From positions 1-17,650 of the forward strand of contig JAUIEM010000203.1 in assembly GCA_030428695.1 (NCBI GenBank): a DNA stretch of 17,650 nt, given 5' to 3'. This stretch comes from a bacterium. GTDB lineage: Bacteria; Planctomycetota; J058; JAJDCP01. A program made the translations under genes and the position numbers. This document shows, one piece after another, positions 5,956 through 13,700 of this stretch. The number at the start of each line of letters is the position of its first letter. Positions within the stretch are counted from its first letter, which is position 1. Below the pieces are notes generated by a model that saw nothing but the letters and a program-made list of their open reading frames with translations, made no database searches and was not told the origin of the DNA.

Positions 5956-7410
5956 TCAGCTCTCGAGCGCCTGCCGCACGGCCTCGGCGATCTCGAACGG
6001 GCCGAAGGGTTTGGTGAGCAGCGGCCAGTCTTCGCCGCCGTCCTGGGTGCGCTCGAGGGCCTCCTGGGAGTGGCCGGTCATCAGCAGCACCTTGCGCACG
6101 ACGCCCCGACGGGTCAGGTGCTCCGCGAGCTCGTAGCCGCTGACCTCCGGCATCACGACATCGGTCAGCAGCAGGTCGAAGGGTCCGGTCACCTCGAGGG
6201 CCCGGCGGCTGTCGCCTGTCGACTCGACCGTGTAGCCCGCGGCGAGGAGGAGCGACTCCGTCACCCTGCGCACCCGCGGCTCGTCCTCGACGATCAGCAC
6301 GGTCTCGCCCCCCCGCGCGGCCTCCGCGCGGCGGACCGGGGTCTCGATGGCGGGCGCCGGGGCGCTTCCGGCCGCCGGGAGCAGCACCTCGAAGCTCGTC
6401 CCCTCGCCCGGCTCGCTCTCGACCCGGATGCTGCCGTGGTGTTGCTCGAGGATGCCGAAGCACATCGACAGGCCGAGGCCCGCGCCTCCCGGCCGGGTCG
6501 AGAAGAAGGGCTCGAAGATGCGGGAGGCGAGCTCGGGGCCCATGCCGCAGCCGTTGTCCCGGATCTCGAGCCGGACCTGCGCCTCGCTCCCGGTCCCGGC
6601 GGGAGAGGTCGTGATCGTCAGTCTGCCGCCGCCCCGCATCGCGTCGCGGGCGTTCAGCACCAGGTTGAGGACCACCTGCTCGATCTGTCCGGGATCGACC
6701 AGCACCGGGCGCCCGCTCCCGAAGCGGGTATCGATCGCGATGTTCTCGGGCAGGACGCGGCGCAGCATGCCGAGCCAGCCGATCAGGAGCTGATCGAGGT
6801 CGGTCGGCCGCGGGCGTGAGATCTGGCGCCGCGCGAAGCCGAGCAGCGCCTGGTTGAGCCGGCCGGCCCGGTCGCAGCTCTCCTCGATCAGCGCGAGGTA
6901 CTCGGCGAGGTTCTTCCCGTGCTCCGCGTCCCGGCGCGCGAGGGCGGCGAACCCCCGGATGGCGGTCAGGAGGTTGTTGAAGTCGTGCGCGATGCCGCCG
7001 GCCAGGCGCCCGACGCTCTCCATCCGCTGGCTGCGCTCGAGCTGCTCGGCGAGGCGTTTGCTCTCGGTGATGTCGTGGGCGAGCAGGACGACCCCGTCGA
7101 TGCTCCCGTCGGCGGCGCGGGTCGGGAACTTGTCGGTCCGCACCCAGCGCTTCTCGCCGTTGACCACGACCTGCTCGACGATGCCGAGCTTCGGCCGCCC
7201 GGTCTGGATCACCTCGAGGTCGTCGGCGTAGTAGTCCTCCGCCTCGTCGGGGTACCAGCGGGACGTCGGCGTGTCCGCCATGTCGTCGGGTGTCACCCCG
7301 AAGGAGTCCGCGACGGTGCGGTTGACCCGGATGATGTTGTTCCGCGTGTCCTTGTAGAACATCAGAAAGGGCATCGCGTCGAATACGGCGGAGAGAACGT
7401 CTTCCTGCAT
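5956..7410 (-). CDS. Hybrid sensor histidine kinase: PAS, HisKA, HATPase and receiver domains
   Basis: A 484-aa cytoplasmic hybrid kinase. Residues 1-120 form a PAS domain (SAVFDAMPFLMFYKD; VLLAHDITESK at its end). HisKA carries the autophosphorylated H142 in GGIAHDFNNLL. The ATP-binding domain has N253 (LNLVLNARDAM), DNGCGMG at 285-291, FEPFFST at 299-305 and GGAGLGLS at 308-315. The receiver (about 370-484) has E375/D376, phospho-acceptor D417 (LLLTDVVMP), T445 and K467. All key residues are present. No transmembrane segment is visible, so it senses a cytoplasmic signal. ATG 7410 has GGAG six bases upstream; a TTG at 7440 would add ten residues without a better site. No DNA-binding response regulator is adjacent, so it is an orphan whose output partner lies elsewhere. 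Confidence 0.93.
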   Translation of the reverse strand: MQEDVLSAVFDAMPFLMFYKDTRNNIIRVNRTVADSFGVTPDDMADTPTSRWYPDEAEDYYADDLEVIQTGRPKLGIVEQVVVNGEKRWVRTDKFPTRAADGSIDGVVLLAHDITESKRLAEQLERSQRMESVGRLAGGIAHDFNNLLTAIRGFAALARRDAEHGKNLAEYLALIEESCDRAGRLNQALLGFARRQISRPRPTDLDQLLIGWLGMLRRVLPENIAIDTRFGSGRPVLVDPGQIEQVVLNLVLNARDAMRGGGRLTITTSPAGTGSEAQVRLEIRDNGCGMGPELASRIFEPFFSTRPGGAGLGLSMCFGILEQHHGSIRVESEPGEGTSFEVLLPAAGSAPAPAIETPVRRAEAARGGETVLIVEDEPRVRRVTESLLLAAGYTVESTGDSRRALEVTGPFDLLLTDVVMPEVSGYELAEHLTRRGVVRKVLLMTGHSQEALERTQDGGEDWPLLTKPFGPFEIAEAVRQALES

Positions 7411-7430
7411 CGGGTGCTCCGTAGATTCCC

Positions 7431-7460
7431 AGACTAGCAACCCTTGTCCGTTACCTGCAA
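7431..7460 (-). promoter_or_regulatory. Weak sigma70-like promoter candidate for the histidine kinase
   Basis: On the minus strand TTGCAG (7460-7455), an 18-bp spacer and TAGTCT (7436-7431) precede the kinase start by about 20 bases. Each hexamer matches consensus at only three positions. The 138-bp interval 7411-7548 otherwise shows no gene; it lies between the end of the radical SAM gene and the kinase start, both on the minus strand. Confidence 0.2.
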
Positions 7461-7548
7461 GTTACGCTGCCGCAGCTCCGCCCACCGGGCCGGATGTGGG
7501 CCGACGACCGGCCTTTTCCCCGTGGCGGGCATGGGCCGCGCGCCGTCC

Positions 7549-9108
7549 TCAGGACGAGCGCCGCGGTGTCGCTTCCCGCGTGCCCTCACGGGCCGCGAGA
7601 TGCCGGGCCTGGCGCCGGGGAAGCCGCGCGTCGGTCGGGAGCGTCGGGCCGTGGGCAGTGCCGACCCAGGGCCGCAGGAACGCCGGCACGTCGCGCCGGC
7701 CACCGCCTCTGTAGTCGGCGAGGAAGCGGGGCGCGAGGGCCGCCGGGTCGCCGCCGCGCTCGTCGGTCAGCCAGCGGAACAACATCCCCGCGAGCCGCTT
7801 GAGCGCGATGCCGTGGGTGCGCCCGCTCGCCTCGTGGAGCCAGTCGCTGAGGGCGAGGAAGGCGGGGAAGGGGCGCTCGCCGGTCCAGAGCGCCGGCAGC
7901 ACCGTCGGAAAGTTGCCGCTGTTGGCGATCAGGTCCCAGTAGCGGGCGAAGCGCTTCAGGCGCTGGACGGTCGGAAAGTCGAGGTCGCGGTTGCTCAGCA
8001 GGGCGTAGGGCGGCTCCGGATCGTAGCGCATCGCGAACGCCTCGGTGTGCCGCACGATCGGCGTGCCGCGGAGGCGCTTGAGGATGCCGACCTGGATCTC
8101 ATGGGGCCGCAGCGCGACCAGGCGGTCGAAGCCGCGGCCGAAGCTCTCCAGGCTCTCGCCCGGCAGGCCGACGATCAGGTCGGTGTGCAGGTGCACGCCG
8201 GTCTCTGCCCGCAGGAAGCGCAGGTTGTCCTCGAGCCGCGGGACGTCCTGGGTGCGGGAGATGCGCCGGCCGACCGCGGGGTCGAAGGTCTGGATGCCGA
8301 TCTCGAGCTGCACGGCGCCGGGGGGAAAGGCCGCGAGCTCGGTCCGCAGCGCCGCGGGCAGGCGGTCGGGGATCATCTCGAAGTGCAGGAACAGCCCCGG
8401 CCGGTAGCGCTCCCGGAAGAAGCGCAGGATCTTCCGGGCGAAGGGCAGGCTGAGGTTGAAGGTGCGGTCGACGAACTTGAAGCGCAGGAGCCCGCGCCGG
8501 AGCAGCTCCTCGAAGGCCGCCAGCAGCGCCTCCTCCGGAAAGCGCCGCAGCGGGATGTCGAGGGCGGACAGGCAGAACTCGCAGCGGAAGGGGCAGCCGC
8601 GGGAGGCCTCGACGTACACGACCCGCCGGGCGATGTCCTCGGCGTCGTACAGGGCGTAGGGAAGCGCGAGCGCGGAGACATCGGGCAGGGGGGCGTCGAC
8701 GACCGGTCCGGGCTGCTCGCCGGCGAGCAGCTGTCGGCAGACCGCGGCGAAGGCGTGGTCCGCCTCGCCGCGGATCACGACGTCGGCCGCGGCGCACAGG
8801 GGCTGCGCCTCGGTCTCATGGCTGACCTCGGGGCCGCCGAGCACGATGCGCAGCCGCGGCGCGACCGCCCGCAGCACACCGACCAGGGCGGCCGTCTGGG
8901 TCGCGTTCCAGATGTACACCCCGAGCCCGAGGATGCGCGGCCGCTCGGCGAGCAGCGCCTCGGCGATGTCCGCGGGCCGGGTGGCGATGCTGAACTCGCG
9001 GATCACCGCGCGCTCCCGCAGCCCGCCGAGGTTGGCGTACAGGTAGCGCAGCCCGAAGGCGCTGTGGATGTAGCGCGCGTTGAGCGTCGCGAGCACGATG
9101 TCAGGCAT
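7549..9108 (-). CDS. B12-binding-domain radical SAM protein (COG1032, DUF4080-like C-terminus)
   Basis: A 519-aa protein. Residues 1-130 form a Rossmann-like, cobalamin-binding-type domain (TLNARYIHSAFGLRYLYANL, VLGGPEVSHE, VIRGEADHAF), but the classic DxHxxG cobalamin motif is absent. The radical SAM core follows, with SRGCPFRCEFC giving C172, C176 and C179, then EIGIQTFDPAV and TDLIVGLPGE as in methylthiotransferase-like members. The C-terminal 170 residues resemble DUF4080 (RLKRFARYWDLIANSGNF, HGIALKRLAGMLF). They end in a basic, low-complexity tail that is probably disordered. The substrate is unknown. ATG 9108 overlaps the aroE stop by 8 bp, so it is translated with aroE as the last gene of the aroA-aroE operon. 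Confidence 0.9.
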   Translation of the reverse strand: MPDIVLATLNARYIHSAFGLRYLYANLGGLRERAVIREFSIATRPADIAEALLAERPRILGLGVYIWNATQTAALVGVLRAVAPRLRIVLGGPEVSHETEAQPLCAAADVVIRGEADHAFAAVCRQLLAGEQPGPVVDAPLPDVSALALPYALYDAEDIARRVVYVEASRGCPFRCEFCLSALDIPLRRFPEEALLAAFEELLRRGLLRFKFVDRTFNLSLPFARKILRFFRERYRPGLFLHFEMIPDRLPAALRTELAAFPPGAVQLEIGIQTFDPAVGRRISRTQDVPRLEDNLRFLRAETGVHLHTDLIVGLPGESLESFGRGFDRLVALRPHEIQVGILKRLRGTPIVRHTEAFAMRYDPEPPYALLSNRDLDFPTVQRLKRFARYWDLIANSGNFPTVLPALWTGERPFPAFLALSDWLHEASGRTHGIALKRLAGMLFRWLTDERGGDPAALAPRFLADYRGGGRRDVPAFLRPWVGTAHGPTLPTDARLPRRQARHLAAREGTREATPRRSS

Positions 9109-10006
9109 CGCCCCGACCTGCGAGGGCGCGCTCGGCGGCGCGGCGCATCTGCCCGAGGGGAGCCTCGAGGCCGGTCCACAGCGTGAAGGCCCGGGCGGCT
9201 TGCTGGACGAGCATGCCGAGGCCGCTCAGGGTCTGGCACTGCGAGCGCTCGGCGAAGCGCAGGAAGGCGGTCTGGCGCGGGTTGTAGACCAGGTCGTAGA
9301 CGACCATCCCGCGCCGCATCGGCACCTCGCTGTCCCAGGGGCTGCCGTCGATCGCGACCATGCCGAGCGGGGTGCAGTTGACGATCAGGTCGCAGCGCAG
9401 CGACGCCTCGTCGAGCGCCCGCGAGGGCAGCCCGTTCAGCCGGCAGTCGGGGAACAGGGCGGCGATATCGAGGGCGAGGGCCCGCGCCCGGGCCGGCGTG
9501 CGGTTCAGGATCTCGATCTGCGGGCAGCCCGCCTCCGCCAGGCCGTACACCACCGCCCGCGCGGAGCCTCCGGCGCCGAGCACCAGCACCCGCAGCACCG
9601 CCGGGTCGAGGCCGTGGGCGCGCAGGTCGGCGACGAAGCCGGGGGCGTCGGTGTTGTGTCCCCAGAGCTTGTCGCCGTCGAGGCTGATCGTGTTGACCGC
9701 GCCGATGCTGCGGGCGGCGTGGGAGAGCTCGTCGAGCAGGGGCAGCACGAGGCTCTTGTAGGGAACCGTCACGTTGGCGCCGCGGAAGGACAGGGCGCGC
9801 AGCCCGGCGATGGCCTCGGCGAGGCGCTCGCGGGGCTGGGGCCGGACCGGCAGCAGGCCGTAGCTCCAGTCGAGGGCGTAGGAGTCGAAGGCGGCCTGCA
9901 TCAGCTGCGGAGACAGGCTGTGCCCGACCGGCCAGCCGAGCAGACCGAGGCTGCGCCGGCCGAGGGCGGTGATCTCCGCGCGGGGATCGGGGGGTGTCAG
10001 CTTCAT
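9101..10006 (-). CDS. aroE: Shikimate dehydrogenase
   Basis: AroE reduces 3-dehydroshikimate to shikimate with NADPH, the fourth step of the shikimate pathway, in the cytoplasm. At 301 aa it is near the usual 270-290. Substrate-site motifs are GHSLSP (28-33), NVTVPYK with catalytic K84, GAVNT (102-106) and NTDAPG with catalytic D120. The nucleotide-binding loop is GAGGSAR (144-150), followed by NRT at 168-170, which usually recognises the NADP phosphate. The C-terminal GLGMLVQQAARAF helix is also typical. The ATG at 10006 overlaps the aroA stop as ATGA on the minus strand, so its translation is coupled to aroA. A longer in-frame extension into aroA has no family match and is not used. Confidence 0.96.
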   Translation of the reverse strand: MKLTPPDPRAEITALGRRSLGLLGWPVGHSLSPQLMQAAFDSYALDWSYGLLPVRPQPRERLAEAIAGLRALSFRGANVTVPYKSLVLPLLDELSHAARSIGAVNTISLDGDKLWGHNTDAPGFVADLRAHGLDPAVLRVLVLGAGGSARAVVYGLAEAGCPQIEILNRTPARARALALDIAALFPDCRLNGLPSRALDEASLRCDLIVNCTPLGMVAIDGSPWDSEVPMRRGMVVYDLVYNPRQTAFLRFAERSQCQTLSGLGMLVQQAARAFTLWTGLEAPLGQMRRAAERALAGRGDA

Positions 10007-11310
10007 CGTTCTTCCCGGAGGGCTGCCCCGAGCCCGCGCAGGGTCGCGACGAAGCCGGGGAAACTGTCGGCGGTCACCGCGGCGCCGTCGACGACGGTCT
10101 CGCCCTCGGCGCACAGTCCGGCGACGGCGAGCGCCATCGCCAGCCGGTGGTCTCCGTGGCTAGCGACCCGCGCGCCGCGCAGCCGGCAAGGGCCCTCGAC
10201 GACGAAGCCGTCCGGGGTGGCCTCGATCGCCGCCCCGAGGGCGCGCAGCTCCGCGACGGTCGTCGCGATACGGTCGGTCTCCTTGACCCGCAGCTCGGCG
10301 GCGTCGCGCACCCGCGTGCAGCCTTCCGCCTGGCTGGCGGCGACGGCGAGCACCGGCAGCTCGTCGATCAGGCTCGGGATCTCCGCGCCGCCGATCTCGC
10401 AGCTCCGCAGACTTCCTCCCCGCACGACGAGGTCGGCGACCGGCTCGCCCCCGCGCATCGTCTCCGCCTCGCGGCCGAGCTCCGCCCCCATCCGCGCGAG
10501 CACCGCGAGCACGCCCGCGCGCCGCGGGTTGACGCCGACCTCCCGCAGCCGCACCGCGCTGCCGGGCAGGCAGGCGGCCGCGACGAGGGGGAAGGCGGCC
10601 GAGGAGATGTCCCCGGGCACGGTCAGCTCGAGCGGCGCCAGCGGACGCCCGGGCCGGCGGGCCTCGACGGTCGCGCCGCGCACGGTCAGCGAGGCGCCCA
10701 TGCTGAGCAGCAGCAGCTCGGTGTGATCGCGGGTCGGGGCCGGCTCGGTGACGCGCGTCTCGCCGCCCGCGAACAGCCCGGCGAGCAGCAGGCAGCTCTT
10801 GACCTGCGCGCTCGCGACCGGGAGCGTGTAGTCGATGCCGCCGAGGGGGCGGCCTTCGATGGCGAGGGGCGCCCGGCCCCCGGCCTCGCGCCCGAGGATG
10901 TGGGCCCCCATCCGGCGCAGGGGCTCGACCACCCGCCCCATCGGTCGGCCGCGGAGCTGGGCGGTGCCGGTCAGGAAGCTCGTGAAGCCCTGGCCGGCGA
11001 GCAGCCCGACCAGCAGGCGCATCGTCGTGCCGGAGTTCTCGCAGTCGAGGAAGCCCGCCGGCTCGCGCAACCCGGACAGGCCCTCTCCGCGGACCCGGAC
11101 CTCGCCTCCCTCTTCCTCGACCTCGACGCCGAGCGCGCGCACGCAGCCGAGGGTCGCCCCGCAGTCGCCTCCGGGGAGCAGGTTCCACAGCCGGCTCTCG
11201 CCGTCGGCGAGCGCCGCGAACAGGAGCGCGCGGTGGGAGATGGACTTGTCGCCGGGGACCGTGGCATCCCCCTGCAATCGACCGCCGCCCGCGATGACGA
11301 GACTGGACAT
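10003..11310 (-). CDS. aroA: 3-phosphoshikimate 1-carboxyvinyltransferase (EPSP synthase), class II-like
   Basis: AroA transfers the enolpyruvyl group of PEP to shikimate-3-phosphate, the sixth step of the pathway. At 435 aa it has the normal length with both inverted alpha/beta domains. Visible motifs are PGDKSISHR (19-27), NSGTTMRLL (92-100), SAQVK (167-171), RDHTE (194-198), the catalytic-site IDELP (D316/E317), LRVKETDR (340-347) and GDHRLAMA near 386-393. GDKS, SAQxK and RxHxE are the class II signatures; the fourth (NxTR) reads NPRR here. ATG 11310 has GGAGGTG just upstream. The stop overlaps the aroE start, making aroA the first gene of an operon with aroE and a radical SAM gene. Confidence 0.97.
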   Translation of the reverse strand: MSSLVIAGGGRLQGDATVPGDKSISHRALLFAALADGESRLWNLLPGGDCGATLGCVRALGVEVEEEGGEVRVRGEGLSGLREPAGFLDCENSGTTMRLLVGLLAGQGFTSFLTGTAQLRGRPMGRVVEPLRRMGAHILGREAGGRAPLAIEGRPLGGIDYTLPVASAQVKSCLLLAGLFAGGETRVTEPAPTRDHTELLLLSMGASLTVRGATVEARRPGRPLAPLELTVPGDISSAAFPLVAAACLPGSAVRLREVGVNPRRAGVLAVLARMGAELGREAETMRGGEPVADLVVRGGSLRSCEIGGAEIPSLIDELPVLAVAASQAEGCTRVRDAAELRVKETDRIATTVAELRALGAAIEATPDGFVVEGPCRLRGARVASHGDHRLAMALAVAGLCAEGETVVDGAAVTADSFPGFVATLRGLGAALREER

Positions 11311-11327
11311 CGGCACCTCCGGCCCCG

Positions 11328-11356
11328 AGTGTACGCGAGGCGCGCGGCCCGGGCCA
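11328..11356 (-). promoter_or_regulatory. Candidate promoter for the aroA operon
   Basis: On the minus strand TGGCCC (11356-11351), a 17-bp spacer and TACACT (11333-11328) match the sigma70 hexamers at three and four of six positions. Transcription would start about 10 bases before the aroA ATG, with the GGAGGTG site inside the short leader. Spacing and position are good but the sequence match is moderate. Confidence 0.3.
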
Positions 11357-11437
11357 GATAGAGGTCCGTTGGGAGAGAGACGGGATGCCTCGTCGAGGCG
11401 TGCGCACCGCTGGCGGAGCGTCCGCCGCAGGCCCTGC
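11346..11437. repeat. Cluster of four short palindromes between aroA and the TPR gene
   Basis: Within this divergent 213-bp interval I see GGCCCGGGCC (11346-11355), GCCTCG-T-CGAGGC (11387-11399), GGCGGA-GCG-TCCGCC (11412-11426) and GCAGG-C-CCTGC (11427-11437). The last two are adjacent. They could fold in a TPR-gene leader or bind a regulator. In DNA of this composition several six-base stems are expected by chance, so the support is weak. A poor promoter-like pair for the TPR gene (TTGCTC at 11473, CATCGT at 11496) lies to the right. Confidence 0.25.
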
Positions 11438-11523
11438 AGCGCCGCCCGCCGCCCGCGCCCCGCGCGTTCCCCTTGCTCCTCCGCCCGCGGCCGGTCATCG
11501 TGTCGGCACATGGGAGGCGGATG

Positions 11524-12762
11524 ATGCAGCGGGAAGAGGTCCTCGAGCAGGCGCAGGCGCTCGGCGCGGCGGCCTGGGAAGACGAACAGGCCGGGCGGCT
11601 GGACGCGGCCGGGCAGGGCTACCGCGAGGCCCTCGCGCTGCTCGCGGCGGCGGGGGAGGGGGAGGGCGACGACGCCGCCTCGTTGCTGCACGACCTCGGC
11701 AGCCTGTGCGCGCGGGGCCTGCAGCCCGCCGAGGCCGAGACCCATCTGCGGGCCGCCCGCGCGATCTTCGAGGCCCAGGGGGATGACGGCGCCGCGGACA
11801 CCGGCAACGTGCTGCTCGCGCTCGCGAACCTCTACCAGTCCCTCGGCCGCTACCGCGAGGCCCACGCCTCCTGCCAGCGCGCCCACGGCCTGTTCGCGGG
11901 CCTGGTCGCGCGGCTCGACGGCGGCGAGCAGGTCCCGCCGGAGGTCGAGGCGACCGTGCGCGGGCTGTTCCGCCGCAGCCTCGGGGAGCTGAGCGGCGTG
12001 CTGGTCGAGCTCGGCCGCTACCCGGAGGCCGAGGAGGCCGCGCGCCAGGCCCTCGAGCTCGGCCGCGCCCAGCTTCCGGCCGAAGATCCCGAGCGGGTCG
12101 GGTTGTGGAACACCCTCGGCGTCGCCCGCAAGTACCGCGGCGACTACGACGGCGCCGCGCAGGCCTACGCCCGCGCCCTCGAGCTGCTGCAGGAGCGCGA
12201 GGGGCCCGAGGCGGCCGCCCTCTACCACAACCTCGCCGGCCTCGCCCACGCCCGTGGCCGCTTCGCCGAGGGCGAGGAGCCGGCGCGCCAGGCCCTCGCC
12301 CTGCGCACCGCTCAGCTCGGCGAGGACAACCCGGGGCTGGCCCTCGACCTGCACGGGCTCGCCTCCATCCTCGGCTCCATCGGCCGGGAGGAGGAAGCGA
12401 CCGCGCTCTACGAGCGGGCGATCGCGCTGGCCGAGAGGGCGTACGGGGAGGTCCACCGCGAGGTGGCGGTCAACCTGAACAACCTCGCCGGCCTCGCCCG
12501 CAAGGCCGGCCGCCTCGACGAGGCCGAGGCCCACTACCGGCGGGCGCTCGCGATCAAGCTGCAGCTGTTCGGCGACGGCCATCCCGACGTCGCCCTCGCC
12601 CAGTACAACCTCGCCCGCACCCTGCAGAAACGCGGCACCCGCGAGGAGGCGCGGCGCCTGCTCGAGCGGGCCCAGGCCATCGCCCACGCCACCCTCGACC
12701 CGAGCCATCCGCGGCGGGTCGCGATCGCGAAGGCCTGCGGCGAGCTGCCGCCGCCCGGTTGA
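11524..12762 (+). CDS. Tetratricopeptide repeat protein (kinesin-light-chain-like TPRs)
   Basis: A 412-aa soluble protein made almost entirely of TPR units, roughly at 57-90, 97-130, 150-185, 193-226, 233-266, 275-310, 317-350 and 358-390. The later ones are nearly ideal: LNNLAGLARKAGRLDEAEAHYRRAL, for example, shows the small-residue and A/Y spacing of the repeat. The roughly 42-residue period, with an acidic G-x-x-HP linker (LFGDGHPDVA), is that of kinesin-light-chain type TPRs. There is no signal peptide, enzymatic domain or membrane segment, so it is a cytoplasmic protein-binding scaffold with unknown partner. Two ATGs stand in tandem at 11521 and 11524; GGGAGG at 11512-11517 is better spaced for the second. 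The kinase-like gene starts 17 bp after the stop, suggesting an operon. Confidence 0.9.
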   Translation: MQREEVLEQAQALGAAAWEDEQAGRLDAAGQGYREALALLAAAGEGEGDDAASLLHDLGSLCARGLQPAEAETHLRAARAIFEAQGDDGAADTGNVLLALANLYQSLGRYREAHASCQRAHGLFAGLVARLDGGEQVPPEVEATVRGLFRRSLGELSGVLVELGRYPEAEEAARQALELGRAQLPAEDPERVGLWNTLGVARKYRGDYDGAAQAYARALELLQEREGPEAAALYHNLAGLAHARGRFAEGEEPARQALALRTAQLGEDNPGLALDLHGLASILGSIGREEEATALYERAIALAERAYGEVHREVAVNLNNLAGLARKAGRLDEAEAHYRRALAIKLQLFGDGHPDVALAQYNLARTLQKRGTREEARRLLERAQAIAHATLDPSHPRRVAIAKACGELPPPG

Positions 12763-12779
12763 GCAGGGAGGAGTCCGCG

Positions 12780-13637
12780 ATGCACCCTGCTCTGACGCCC
12801 GCCCTCGCGGAGGTCTTCGGGCCCGCCGCGCGTGACGCGACGATCACCGTCCTCCGCGGCGGGATCACCAACCGCAACTTCCGCGTCGACCTGGCGGGCG
12901 CATCCTACGTCGCCCGGGTCTACGGCGACCGCTCCGAGCGGCTCGGCATCGACCGCGCCGCCGAGGTCGCCTGCCAGGAGGCGGCGCACGCCCAGGCGAT
13001 CGCCCCGGCGGTCGTGCGCTTCCTGCCGCGGCACCGGGTGCTGCTCAGCCGCTTCGTGCCCGGCGAGACCCTCGACGACGAGCGCGCCCGCGACCCCGCG
13101 CGGCTGCCCCGCATCGTCGCGCAGCTGCGGCGATGTCACCGCGCGGCCCGCTTCCCGGGACGCTTCTGCCCCTTCGCGACCGTGCGCGCCTACCTGCGCG
13201 ACGCGGTCTCCCTCGGGGTCGACCTGCCGCCGGCGTGGGAGGCCGCCCGCGCCCGGCTCGCGGGGCTCGAGACGGCGCTCGGGGAGGGGGAGACGGCGGC
13301 CTGCCACAACGACCTGCTCGCCGGGAACTTCATCGACGACGGGCAGAAGGTGTGGATCGTCGACTGGGAGTACGCGGCGATGGGCGACCCCTTCTTCGAC
13401 CTCGGCAACTTCGCCGTCAATCAGGGCCTGGACGCGACGGGCCGCGCCGAGCTCCTCAGGCTCTACCGCGGCGCGGTCCGCGCCGAGGACATCGCGCGCC
13501 TCGACCGGATGCGCGCGGTGTCCGACGCCCGGGAGGCGGCGTGGGCCTTCCTGCAGGTCGGCCTCTCCTCGCTCGACTTCGACTACGTCGCGTACGGCGA
13601 GAAGCACCTGCACCGCTTCCTCGAGGCGACGGGCTGA
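12780..13637 (+). CDS. Choline/ethanolamine kinase-like phosphotransferase (APH superfamily)
   Basis: A 285-aa protein with the small-molecule kinase fold of LicA, choline kinase and aminoglycoside phosphotransferases. The glycine-rich N-lobe reads LRGGITNRNFRVDL (25-38), then YVARVYGD. The catalytic loop is CHNDLLAGNFI (H176, N177, catalytic D178, N183) and the metal-binding aspartate is D195 in IVDWEYAAMGDPFFDLGNFA. The nearest pattern I recognise is choline/ethanolamine or thiamine kinase rather than antibiotic kinases; the substrate is not fixed by sequence. It is cytoplasmic. ATG 12780 has GGGAGGAG six bases upstream. It follows the TPR gene by 17 bp and is followed after 63 bp by a zinc-ribbon membrane protein gene. 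Confidence 0.88.
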   Translation: MHPALTPALAEVFGPAARDATITVLRGGITNRNFRVDLAGASYVARVYGDRSERLGIDRAAEVACQEAAHAQAIAPAVVRFLPRHRVLLSRFVPGETLDDERARDPARLPRIVAQLRRCHRAARFPGRFCPFATVRAYLRDAVSLGVDLPPAWEAARARLAGLETALGEGETAACHNDLLAGNFIDDGQKVWIVDWEYAAMGDPFFDLGNFAVNQGLDATGRAELLRLYRGAVRAEDIARLDRMRAVSDAREAAWAFLQVGLSSLDFDYVAYGEKHLHRFLEATG

Positions 13638-13700
13638 GCTGGGGTTCCGGTTTCCGGCGCGGTGTCCGTAGCCGCCGGTGGATCCTCTGGAGGAGGAAGC

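Noticed and set aside
7455..7473. Sigma54-like -24/-12 promoter upstream of the histidine kinase (GGCAGCG ... TTGCA on the minus strand)
   Set aside because: Eleven bases separate the GG and GC doublets, one more than the strict spacing of ten, and the -24 part matches poorly.
7488..7517. GGCCGG/CCGGCC stem followed by TTTT on the plus strand, like an intrinsic terminator
   Set aside because: Both neighbouring genes are on the minus strand, where the T-tract would precede the stem; no plus-strand transcript is expected here and the T-tract is only four bases.
7444..9186. Long plus-strand open frame antisense to the radical SAM gene
   Set aside because: GC-rich codon shadow: proline/glycine/arginine/glutamate-rich composition, no domain, no ribosome binding site, and the minus strand holds a clear family member.
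11311..12708. N-terminal extension of aroA by about 460 codons
   Set aside because: The added part is antisense to the TPR gene and has no family similarity; ATG 11310 has an ideal ribosome binding site and gives the normal EPSP synthase length.
12780..13637. Aminoglycoside-resistance phosphotransferase
   Set aside because: The fold is shared, but the motif context (CHNDLLAGNFI, DWEYAAMGDPFFDLGN) is closer to choline/ethanolamine-type kinases and there is no resistance or mobile context.
13654..13678. CCGGCG/CGCCGG stem between the kinase-like gene and the zinc-ribbon gene as a terminator
   Set aside because: Loop of 13 bases, no T-tract, and six-base GC stems are common by chance here; it would also separate two genes that look co-transcribed.
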